Of a DNA stretch of 64,000 nucleotides, positions 1 to 6,936 are shown piece after piece. Source of the stretch: Candidatus Enterococcus willemsii (lineage in GTDB: Bacteria > Bacillota > Bacilli > Lactobacillales > Enterococcaceae); contig NZ_MAEL01000049.1 of assembly GCF_009933335.1 (NCBI RefSeq), positions 1 to 64,000 of the forward strand, written 5' to 3'. Each line of letters opens with the position of its first letter. Positions within the stretch are counted from its first letter, which is position 1. A program made the translations under genes and the position numbers. The notes under the pieces were generated by a model. It had not been told where the DNA came from and made no database searches. It saw only the letters and a program-made list of their open reading frames with translations.

Positions 1-302
1 TTCTTGTTTCCTTTATCTTTCATTATTAAATAGGAACAGAGCTTCCTATACACGTTGCGAAGAATCTTCCCCAAAATTCTTCCTACCCTAAGTATAGAAC
101 ATGGAAGGGGTTTTTCACAAATAAAAACCATTTAAATGACGAAAAAATCTGATAATTAGAAAATTCTCATTAAATATTCGTGTAAAGACCGACTTATTTT
201 GAAAAAAGGACCATGATTTTGGTGAAAAAATGAATTTTTATGTTGATTTTTGGATATTTACCAAATAAAAAGCGATTACGAAATATTTTTGAACTGGAAC
301 AC

Positions 303-330
303 TTGGCATTTCCTGTAAATATGATAAAAT
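303..330 (+). promoter_or_regulatory. putative asd promoter
   Basis: A TTGGCA box at 303-308 and a TAAAAT box at 325-330 are separated by 16 bases, followed by AAAGGAG at 352-358 and the asd ATG. The rest of 1-302 is very AT-rich and shows no gene I can support. Assigned by eye only. Confidence 0.45.
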
Positions 331-366
331 GATGAAAATGCTGTAAAAATTAAAGGAGTTGTTTAG

Positions 367-1419
367 ATGGATTCAGGATATCGTCTTGCAGTTGTAGGAG
401 CTACAGGTGCAGTAGGCACAAAAATGATTGAGATGTTAGAGCAAACGACATTACCCATTAAAGAGGTTAAGTTATTAGCATCTAAGCGCTCTGCTGGTAA
501 AACAGCTGTATTCAATGGCAAAGAATTAGTAATTGAAGAATTGGTTCCCGATTCATTTGAAGGAATTGATATTGCGTTATTTAGTGCTGGTGGCGGTATT
601 TCGAAACAATTTGCCCCAGAAGCGGTGAAACGAGGAGCGGTCGTTGTCGATAATACAAGCCATTTCCGCATGGACCCAGAAGTGCCATTAGTAGTACCAG
701 AAGTCAATAAAGAGGCATTGAAAAAACACAAAGGCATTATCGCCAACCCGAATTGTTCAACGATTCAAATGATGGTTGCTTTAGAACCTATTCGTCAAAA
801 AGCTGGCTTAGAACGTGTGATTGTTTCAACTTATCAAGCAGTATCAGGCGCGGGTGCGAGTGCGATTAAAGAATTAGAAGAACAAACACAAGCTTATTTG
901 AATGGCACACCAAAAGAAGAATTAACTGCTGAAATTCTTCCATGTAGTGGGGATAAAAAACATTATCCACTAGCTTTCAATGCCTTGCCACAAATTGATG
1001 TCTTTGCTGAAGAAGGTTATACGTATGAAGAGTGGAAAATGATTAATGAAACGAAAAAAATCATGGAAGACGATGCAATTAAAGTATCTGCTACTTGTGT
1101 TCGTATTCCTGTTGCTAGCGGGCATTCGGAGTCAGTTTATATTGAGACCAAAGAAGCTTTGACTGTTGCTGATATTCGTACCTTAATGGAAAATGCACCA
1201 GGGGTAGTTTTAGAAGATGATCCGAGTCAACAAATCTATCCACAAGCATTGAACAGTATCGGCAAGAAAGAAACGTTTGTTGGACGAATCCGTAAAGATG
1301 TGGACGTTGATAATGGCTTCCATTTATGGGTTGTTTCTGACAACTTGTTAAAAGGTGCTGCATGGAACTCTGTGCAAATCGCTGAAACTTTGCACGAAAT
1401 GGATTTAGTCCGCGTGTAG
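367..1419 (+). CDS. asd: aspartate-semialdehyde dehydrogenase
   Basis: Reduces L-aspartyl-4-phosphate to L-aspartate-4-semialdehyde with NADPH, the branch point to lysine/diaminopimelate, threonine and methionine; cytosolic. The 350-residue protein has the N-terminal nucleotide-binding GATGAVG loop (residues 11-17), the catalytic cysteine in NPNCST (Cys130) and the active-site histidine in SGHSES (His253), and is full length for the bacterial family. The ATG at 367 follows AAAGGAG by 8 bases. It appears monocistronic: a promoter lies upstream and a strong terminator follows at 1433-1466. The DAP branch supplies cell-wall peptide precursors, but the adjacent van-like cluster is separately transcribed, so the neighbourhood may be coincidental. 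Confidence 0.96.
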   Translation: MDSGYRLAVVGATGAVGTKMIEMLEQTTLPIKEVKLLASKRSAGKTAVFNGKELVIEELVPDSFEGIDIALFSAGGGISKQFAPEAVKRGAVVVDNTSHFRMDPEVPLVVPEVNKEALKKHKGIIANPNCSTIQMMVALEPIRQKAGLERVIVSTYQAVSGAGASAIKELEEQTQAYLNGTPKEELTAEILPCSGDKKHYPLAFNALPQIDVFAEEGYTYEEWKMINETKKIMEDDAIKVSATCVRIPVASGHSESVYIETKEALTVADIRTLMENAPGVVLEDDPSQQIYPQALNSIGKKETFVGRIRKDVDVDNGFHLWVVSDNLLKGAAWNSVQIAETLHEMDLVRV

Positions 1420-1432
1420 AAAAATAGGAATG

Positions 1433-1466
1433 ACAAGCATTCGAAACGAGAATGCTTGTTTTTTTT
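1433..1466 (+). terminator. rho-independent terminator after asd
   Basis: A perfect 10-bp stem (ACAAGCATTC, 1433-1442, with its complement at 1450-1459) closes a 7-base loop and runs into a T tract. It separates asd from the van-like cluster. Confidence 0.92.
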
Positions 1467-1568
1467 GCCAAAAAAACGAAATTCTTAATAAAAAATAAGA
1501 TTTCCTACATAAATACTTTATAACTAGATATGTTTTTATTGTTATATTTTTCCCTGAGGTGAGGATAG

Positions 1569-2516
1569 ATGAAAGGAAAATTATTAACAATCGGTGTCAG
1601 TTTGGCGCTGATATCAACTGCAGCATTCTATCAATTTAACAAGCAAGAAGGTTCTTTTGAAAGAGACGCTCTTGTTAATAATCAGTGGGAAATTGAGAAT
1701 CACACAGCGAGTCAAAAACAATTCAAGGTATCTGGTATTCATAGTCAACAATATTTGTTAAAAGAGTTGTCTTCAAATCAAGTATTAGTGAGTCGAAAGG
1801 AAGATAAAAAAACAGAGATAGCATCATTAACCAAAATTATGACGGCATATATTCTGTTAGACAAGGCAGAAAATCTAAATGCGGTTGTTTCAATTGATGG
1901 GGCAATCATTGATGAGTTAAGCGCTGAAGGAGCCTCTTTGTCCGGTTTTGGACGTGATGAAGAAGTAACAATTAAAGATTTAGCTTATGGCATTATGTTG
2001 CCTTCGGGTGGCGATGCCTCAATTGTCGCAGCGAATTTCATTGCTGGGAGTGAAAAAGAGTTTGCCAAGTTAATGAATCAGTACGGTCAGCAATTGGGGT
2101 TGAAAAATACTCATTTCAGTAATGCAACAGGATTAGATGCACTCAATCATTATTCAACGGTAGCTGATTTAGCTGTTTTGCTAGAACAAGCATTGAAGAA
2201 CGAAGCCTTTTATGAAGTGTTTACAACATTAGAATACACGACAGATGCAAAAAGGTACGAACCAGAAGGCTATTACATTAAGAGTACTTTATTACGCGAA
2301 GGTAATCACTTAGCATTAAAAGAAGGAAAAATACTTGGTGGAAAAACAGGTTATACCCAAAAGGCTGGTCTTTGTCTTGCTTCCATTGCTGAAATCAATG
2401 GCAAGGTCTATTTATTGGTCAGCACAGGAGCCGATGGGAATCCACTGACCGAACAATATAACGTTACTGATGCAGTGACCATGTACAACACTATTTCACA
2501 GGTGTCATCGATATAA
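1569..2516 (+). CDS. PBP-type D-alanyl-D-alanine carboxypeptidase (peptidase S11)
   Basis: Predicted serine-type D,D-carboxypeptidase that trims the terminal D-Ala of peptidoglycan stem pentapeptides outside the membrane. The 315-residue protein starts with a short basic region and a hydrophobic segment (residues 5-20; signal or anchor). It has the SxxK box SLTK (Ser86, Lys89) and the KTG box GGKTGYT (Lys259). The second motif, normally SxN, reads SGG (146-148), so the asparagine is missing. The C-terminal beta-domain of long S11 enzymes is absent. It lies only 24 bases before the D-Ala-D-Ser ligase and is probably co-transcribed. By position it resembles the PBP-type VanY of VanD clusters, removing D-Ala from leftover precursors; that role is inferred. 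It could instead be a housekeeping DacA-like enzyme. Confidence 0.85.
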   Translation: MKGKLLTIGVSLALISTAAFYQFNKQEGSFERDALVNNQWEIENHTASQKQFKVSGIHSQQYLLKELSSNQVLVSRKEDKKTEIASLTKIMTAYILLDKAENLNAVVSIDGAIIDELSAEGASLSGFGRDEEVTIKDLAYGIMLPSGGDASIVAANFIAGSEKEFAKLMNQYGQQLGLKNTHFSNATGLDALNHYSTVADLAVLLEQALKNEAFYEVFTTLEYTTDAKRYEPEGYYIKSTLLREGNHLALKEGKILGGKTGYTQKAGLCLASIAEINGKVYLLVSTGADGNPLTEQYNVTDAVTMYNTISQVSSI

Positions 2517-2540
2517 AATTGAAAAGTGAGGAAAAATAAG

Positions 2541-3599
2541 ATGAAAAATATTGCCGTCATTTTCGGAGGAAACTCTGCGGAGTATGAGGTATCTTTAATT
2601 TCAGCAACTGCTGTGATTCAAGTATTAGAAAAATTAGACTATAAAATAACTAAAATTGGCATTACGGAAGAGGGAGAATGGATTCATTATGCCGGTAAAA
2701 CAGATAAAATTGCGAGTAATCTTTGGTTTTCTGATGAGCATTGTGTAAAAGCTGTCCCGTTGTTAAATGGCAATGGCTTTCTTTGTGCAGGAGTGACAAT
2801 TACACCAGATGTTATTTTTCCAGTATTACATGGGAAATTTGGGGAAGATGGGTGTATCCAAGGCTTATTTGAATTAATGCAGTTGCCGTATGTTGGCTGT
2901 GGTGTCACTGTGTCGGCTTTATGTATGAATAAGTATTTATTGCATCGATTTGCTAAAAGTGTCGGTATTCAAAGCACACCTGCTTTGTTGGTATCAAAAC
3001 ATCATTATCAACTCGCTGAAATTAGTCAGTTTGTTTTGACGCATGGTTTTCCTCTGTTTGTAAAACCAAATGAAGCAGGTTCGTCTAAAGGGATTGAAAA
3101 AGTCCATGATTTATTGGGACTACAAGATGCTTTAAAAACCGCTTGGCAATTTGGTACGCAAGCTATTATTCAAACTGAAGTAACAGGGGTTGAAATCGGC
3201 TGTGCTATTTTAGGAAATGAGCAGTTGATTATTGGTGAGTGCGATGAAATTCAATTAACCAAAGAATTTTTTGATTACACAGAGAAATATCAAATGGTTA
3301 CGACAACGATTCAAATACCCGCACAAATTCCAGAAGAAGTTTCGATGACGATTAAAAAATCTGCAGAAACATTGTATCGTCAGCTAGGTTGTAAGGGACT
3401 AGCAAGAATTGATTTCTTTCTGACTGAGGAGGGCCAAATTCTATTAAATGAAATAAACACGATGCCGGGATTTACTTCACATTCCAGATTTCCAACCATG
3501 ATGGCGAAAGTAGGGGTCACTTATATAGACATTGTCCAAAAACTAATTGAATTGGCGGAGAAAGAATATGCGAACAAACAAGTACCTACAATTAATTAA
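2541..3599 (+). CDS. D-alanine--D-serine ligase, VanC/VanG type
   Basis: ATP-grasp ligase expected to join D-Ala to D-Ser, giving precursors with low vancomycin affinity. The 352-residue protein carries the N-terminal FGGNSAEYEVS loop (8-18), HGKFGEDGCIQG (97-108) and NEINTMPGFT (303-312). The omega-loop motif is EKY (248-250), which separates D-Ser/D-Lac-type Van ligases from ordinary Ddl. Stretches such as the LMxLPYVGC and SALCMNK regions match what I recall of enterococcal VanC more than VanA/B. I chose ATG 2541, because an upstream in-frame GTG at 2526 lies inside the GTGAGG ribosome site. The next gene overlaps its end by 32 bases. The specificity for D-Ser over D-Lac is inferred from the neighbouring serine racemase. 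Confidence 0.88.
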   Translation: MKNIAVIFGGNSAEYEVSLISATAVIQVLEKLDYKITKIGITEEGEWIHYAGKTDKIASNLWFSDEHCVKAVPLLNGNGFLCAGVTITPDVIFPVLHGKFGEDGCIQGLFELMQLPYVGCGVTVSALCMNKYLLHRFAKSVGIQSTPALLVSKHHYQLAEISQFVLTHGFPLFVKPNEAGSSKGIEKVHDLLGLQDALKTAWQFGTQAIIQTEVTGVEIGCAILGNEQLIIGECDEIQLTKEFFDYTEKYQMVTTTIQIPAQIPEEVSMTIKKSAETLYRQLGCKGLARIDFFLTEEGQILLNEINTMPGFTSHSRFPTMMAKVGVTYIDIVQKLIELAEKEYANKQVPTIN

Positions 3600-4137
3600 T
3601 CGTGAGTTTCCAATAATACAAGCGGCCAATATGCAGGAATTTGTCCCAGCTCCTTATGCAAAAGAGCATGTATTAATCCATGCTAGCGTAGCACAACAGT
3701 TAACAAAATTAATCACAGCAATTGACGCGACTGAGCAAATTGTGGTGTTGGACGGTTATCGTACAGAGGAGATGCAGTCGGCATTGTGGCAACAATCATT
3801 GCTTGAACATGGCGAACAATTTACTCGAAAATATGTTGCTTTACCTGGGTGCAGTGAACATCAAAGCGGACTGGCGATTGATATCGGTTTGGCCGATGCA
3901 GAGCACCACCCGATTTGTCCGAATTTTGATAAAGGAGCAGTGGTGGCGCGGTTTTTAAGTCAAATGAAGTATTATGGTTTTATTTTACGCTATCCTAAAA
4001 ATAAAGAAGAGTTGACGGGGATTGCCTATGAACCTTGGCATTTTCGCTTTGTAGGATTACCCCATAGTGAAATTATCATGAATCAAGGATGGGTATTAGA
4101 AGAATACCTTGAATATCTGAAAGAAGTGTCTAAGTAA
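3568..4137 (+). CDS. D,D-dipeptidase/D,D-carboxypeptidase VanXY
   Basis: Bifunctional zinc peptidase of the VanXY family: it hydrolyses D-Ala-D-Ala and removes the terminal D-Ala from UDP-MurNAc-pentapeptide, so that D-Ala-D-Ser precursors dominate. The 189-residue protein has DGYRT (62-66), the zinc motif SEHQSGLAID (His98, Asp105) and the EPWH motif (Glu155, His158). No signal peptide is seen, fitting the cytosolic VanXY of VanC/E/G clusters. ATG 3568 follows GGCGGAG with 7 bases' spacing and lies inside the end of the ligase gene, in another frame. Its stop overlaps the vanT start in TAATG. The tight overlaps indicate translational coupling. Confidence 0.9.
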   Translation: MRTNKYLQLINREFPIIQAANMQEFVPAPYAKEHVLIHASVAQQLTKLITAIDATEQIVVLDGYRTEEMQSALWQQSLLEHGEQFTRKYVALPGCSEHQSGLAIDIGLADAEHHPICPNFDKGAVVARFLSQMKYYGFILRYPKNKEELTGIAYEPWHFRFVGLPHSEIIMNQGWVLEEYLEYLKEVSK

Positions 4138-5363
4138 TGAATAAGAAGCAAAAAAAGAGCCAGCAGTTACGAACAAAAATATTGATTGTCTTCCATTCAA
4201 TTATTTTGCGTATGTTTATTAGTCGGGCAATTGTGCGGATAATTTATCAAGTAAAGCAGACTTTATTCTCACCTGAGATGCGTGCCCAAAAAGTTATTGA
4301 TTGCCGTGCATTACTAGCGAATTTAAACACAATCAAACAGATTATTCCAGAAAACACCAAAATTATGCCGGTCATTAAAGCGAATGGGTATGGCTGTGAA
4401 GATGTCGTCATCGCGCGTGAACTGGAACGAGAAAAGATTGATTTTTTTGCTGTAGCGACAATTGATGAAGCGATTCATTTACGCATGCGCGGAATTAAGG
4501 GACAACTGTTAATTTTAGGTTATACACCGGTTGAACGCATCAAAGAAATCAGAAATTATGCACTCACGCAAGCGATTATTAGCGAGGAGTATGCGGAACG
4601 CTTGCAACAGCAACAAGTGGAGATACAATGTCATCTTGAAATTGATACTGGTATGCATCGCTTGGGCGTTGCACCAGATAGTAAGGCTATCTATCGACTC
4701 TATCAATCCGATTATTTAAACATTCAAGGCATTTTTTCGCATCTTGGTTCGTCAGACAGTTTGGATCGAACTGCTATTCAACGGACAGAGCGTCAAATTC
4801 GTCGGTTTGATAATGTCTTAGCAGAATTACGAATGATGGGCGTTGCTGTCGGTATTACTCATTTACAAAGTACGTACGGTATTTTAAATTATGCGAATCT
4901 TGCGTATGACTATGTTCGCTTAGGAATTGGACTGTACGGTGTTCACAGTGAACGAATGCTAGCGACCAATATCCCAGTAAATTTAAAACCGATTCTATCG
5001 ATACAAGCCAGACTAATTGCGAAAAAAACAGTCGCAAAAGGTCAACTGATTGGTTATGGTTTAGATACGTATTTTAATGAAGATAAAGTCATCGGCATCG
5101 TGAGTATTGGTTATGCAGATGGGATTACGCGAATGTTAGGTGATCAACATGTTTATTTTACTTATCGGAAGCAACGAATTCCTCAAATTGGTCGGATTTG
5201 TATGGATATGTTACTGGTGGATTTAACCAATATCTCTGATTGTGAAGTCGATGCATACTTAACGATTGGCAATAGTTTTGAAGAATTGGCATCAAAATCA
5301 GACTCTCTAACAAATGAAGTCCTTAGTCGCTTAGGAACAAGGTTATCTGTCCAGATGAAATAA
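4137..5363 (+). CDS. VanT-type serine racemase lacking the membrane domain
   Basis: PLP-dependent fold-III racemase expected to make D-serine for the ligase. The catalytic lysine is in VIKANGYG (Lys81) and the catalytic tyrosine in SIGYADGI (Tyr326). Near the C-terminus the motif is LTNEVLSRLG: Asn393 falls where alanine racemases have the Tyr of TISYE (Tyr354 in the Geobacillus enzyme), a change associated with VanT serine racemase. Known VanT proteins are about 700 residues with a multi-pass N-terminal acyltransferase-like domain. This one has 408 and begins with about 48 residues, very basic with one hydrophobic stretch (15-38), before the racemase barrel. The start overlaps the vanXY stop. 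It could be a second alanine racemase, but context and Asn393 favour serine. Confidence 0.85.
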   Translation: MNKKQKKSQQLRTKILIVFHSIILRMFISRAIVRIIYQVKQTLFSPEMRAQKVIDCRALLANLNTIKQIIPENTKIMPVIKANGYGCEDVVIARELEREKIDFFAVATIDEAIHLRMRGIKGQLLILGYTPVERIKEIRNYALTQAIISEEYAERLQQQQVEIQCHLEIDTGMHRLGVAPDSKAIYRLYQSDYLNIQGIFSHLGSSDSLDRTAIQRTERQIRRFDNVLAELRMMGVAVGITHLQSTYGILNYANLAYDYVRLGIGLYGVHSERMLATNIPVNLKPILSIQARLIAKKTVAKGQLIGYGLDTYFNEDKVIGIVSIGYADGITRMLGDQHVYFTYRKQRIPQIGRICMDMLLVDLTNISDCEVDAYLTIGNSFEELASKSDSLTNEVLSRLGTRLSVQMK

Positions 5364-5374
5364 TAAGTATAACG

Positions 5375-5421
5375 TAAAAAAGCTAGTTTGGCTGAATAAT
5401 TTCAGTCAAACTAGCTTTTTT
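5375..5421. terminator. bidirectional terminator between vanT and minus-strand genes
   Basis: A long near-perfect stem (AAAAAAGCTAGTTTGGCTGA with its complement at 5402-5421) has an A tract on the left and a T tract on the right. It can therefore end transcription of vanT and, on the other strand, of the small membrane-protein genes. Confidence 0.93.
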
Positions 5422-5440
5422 GTTACGGAATCAATTAGCA

Positions 5441-5743
5441 TTATTGTCCCATCAACCCACGACTTAATACTTCTTGTCGATAAATTTGATATAAGGACTC
5501 AAGGTATTGGAGGTATTCCTTATAAAAGAAGAATCCCATTGTATACCAAGCTAAAAATTTATTTTTGCGTGTTTTATCTAAATTTTTATATCTTTTTAAT
5601 AAGACTTTATCCGAATAATTCTTTACTTTTGTTTCTTCTTTATTTAGACCAGATTTGTACATCTTCATCATTAAGAAACGGAAACCAACCATAATAACAA
5701 CCAAAAGTATCAATAACCCAATAATATATAACCACTCATTCAT
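5441..5743 (-). CDS. small single-pass membrane protein, paralogue A
   Basis: Unrecognised 100-residue protein. It starts with one hydrophobic helix (about residues 5-28), followed by a basic cytoplasmic-looking region ending in a LYQIYRQEVLSRG motif. It is a paralogue of the protein encoded just upstream: both share the N-terminal helix, a KVLLKR/EALQKR stretch, an NKFL..Y/F..GFFF/GLFF segment and the YRQEx...RG tail. ATG 5743 is chosen because GGAGGC lies 7 bases upstream; an in-frame ATG at 5758 overlaps that ribosome site. It shares an operon with paralogue A's partner and ends at the bidirectional terminator. Function unknown. Confidence 0.75.
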   Translation of the reverse strand: MNEWLYIIGLLILLVVIMVGFRFLMMKMYKSGLNKEETKVKNYSDKVLLKRYKNLDKTRKNKFLAWYTMGFFFYKEYLQYLESLYQIYRQEVLSRGLMGQ

Positions 5744-5769
5744 AGTTAACGCCTCCATTATTCAATTTT

Positions 5770-6066
5770 TTATAAAATACCCCTTTTAGTCGCTTCTTGT
5801 CTATACAATTGCATCAGTTGCTCTTTATATGCTGTATAACCTTTAGCGAAGAATAACCCAATAAACCCATTCAAAAATTTATTTCCATGAATTTTTTCTG
5901 CTTGGCTGATTCGCTTCTGCAATGCTTCATCAGAAAGTGAAGGAACTCTTTTTTCTTCGTGTTTGATTGACTGATTTAATGCAAGTTTCATACGCCAATT
6001 AAAAATCGTTCGAAGAACAACCAACATTACAATGATGATAACAATCGCTAAAATAGCATCAAACAT
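5770..6066 (-). CDS. small single-pass membrane protein, paralogue B
   Basis: Unrecognised 98-residue protein with an N-terminal membrane helix (residues 3-21), then a charged region with SLSDEALQKRISQAEKIHGNKFL and a C-terminal LYRQEATKRG motif (each part also seen in weaker form in the next gene). AAAGGAGG lies 7 bases before the ATG at 6066, and a good promoter lies upstream (TTTACC, 17 bases, TATACT on the minus strand, 6088-6116). The pair most likely arose by tandem duplication. Function unknown; the small size and topology would suit a regulatory or scaffold membrane protein, but nothing here proves that. Confidence 0.75.
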   Translation of the reverse strand: MFDAILAIVIIIVMLVVLRTIFNWRMKLALNQSIKHEEKRVPSLSDEALQKRISQAEKIHGNKFLNGFIGLFFAKGYTAYKEQLMQLYRQEATKRGIL

Positions 6067-6087
6067 AAAAACGCCTCCTTTGATATA

Positions 6088-6116
6088 AGTATATCGGAGA
6101 CGTTTTCACTGGTAAA
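6088..6116 (-). promoter_or_regulatory. promoter of the small membrane-protein pair
   Basis: Reading the minus strand, TTTACC (complement of 6111-6116) and TATACT (complement of 6088-6093) are separated by exactly 17 bases, about 20 bases before the start codon at 6066. Confidence 0.6.
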
Positions 6117-6126
6117 TATATTTGCC

Positions 6127-6936
6127 TTAGTTCGATTGAAGCCAATTTTCTAATTGTGTAAAAACTTTTTGGACTTGTTCATGTTCTGGTTGTTTTAAAA
6201 AGTCATGGGATAAATCATAAACCGGGACGAATTTACAGTTAGGTATTAAACGTTTTAAAGATTTGCTGTATTTAAAAGGAACTTCCTCATCTGTGGTACT
6301 TGCAGTGCTAAATGTCCGTGGAAATTGTTTCAACTGTTCTTGAGAAATAGCAAAATCGTCCATCGATTCATCGGTGACTTGGTAAAACTCAGCCATTTTT
6401 TGTTGCTGCACACCATACATATATAATACAGAGCGTTGTAGTAAGGGGTCATCCCAAACTGTACTTTCTTGATCGATGGTAGCAATCATCTCCGATGTAA
6501 TCGTCAAATCAGAAAGTTGGCGAGGGTTGTTGATAAAGTCCAAATCATAATAACCATAAAAATTTACAAGATTTTCAGGCAATGTTTCTTCGGTTTCTAA
6601 TAAATGAGCAGTTAAGGATAGAATTGCGTATCCACCTGCGGAACGCCCACAGAAACTAAAAGGGGCATCTTTAATCATTGTTTGTTTTAGTTCAGCGAAT
6701 GTTTGTCGGATTGACGTTAAAATTTCTTTCAGTGAATGATTGGGTGCCAATAAGTAATCCACTGCTAAAATAGTGTAACCTGCTGTTAAAAAGTGTTGTG
6801 CTAGTGCTTGTGGTAAATCATTTTTGCTACCATAGACAAAGCCACCACCATGAAAATAAAGCATAAATTTATGCTGATCATCCGTAGGGGAGGTAACTGT
6901 GACTGTTGCGCCAGTAGACAAGGTAAGATTAGTCAT
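6127..6936 (-). CDS. alpha/beta hydrolase (HSL/esterase-like)
   Basis: Predicted cytosolic serine hydrolase of 269 residues. It has the oxyanion-hole HGGG motif of hormone-sensitive-lipase-type esterases, the nucleophile elbow GRSAGG, and a late LSHDF segment that could supply the catalytic histidine. ATG 6936 follows GGAGC by 7 bases and lies just inside the end of the upstream PucR gene (8-base overlap), so the two are translationally coupled. The substrate cannot be read from the sequence. Coupling to a PucR-type regulator next to an allantoin island suggests an ester or amide substrate linked to that pathway, but this is only inference. Confidence 0.75.
   Translation of the reverse strand: MTNLTLSTGATVTVTSPTDDQHKFMLYFHGGGFVYGSKNDLPQALAQHFLTAGYTILAVDYLLAPNHSLKEILTSIRQTFAELKQTMIKDAPFSFCGRSAGGYAILSLTAHLLETEETLPENLVNFYGYYDLDFINNPRQLSDLTITSEMIATIDQESTVWDDPLLQRSVLYMYGVQQQKMAEFYQVTDESMDDFAISQEQLKQFPRTFSTASTTDEEVPFKYSKSLKRLIPNCKFVPVYDLSHDFLKQPEHEQVQKVFTQLENWLQSN

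Noticed and set aside
1-23. Possible 5' end of a minus-strand gene (ATG complement at 21-23, MKDKGNK frame)
   Set aside because: Only seven codons lie in the window and no convincing ribosome site precedes them, so it cannot be supported.
1115-1590. Minus-strand open frames under asd and the start of the carboxypeptidase gene
   Set aside because: They overlap strongly supported genes, lack ribosome sites and cross the terminator at 1433-1466.
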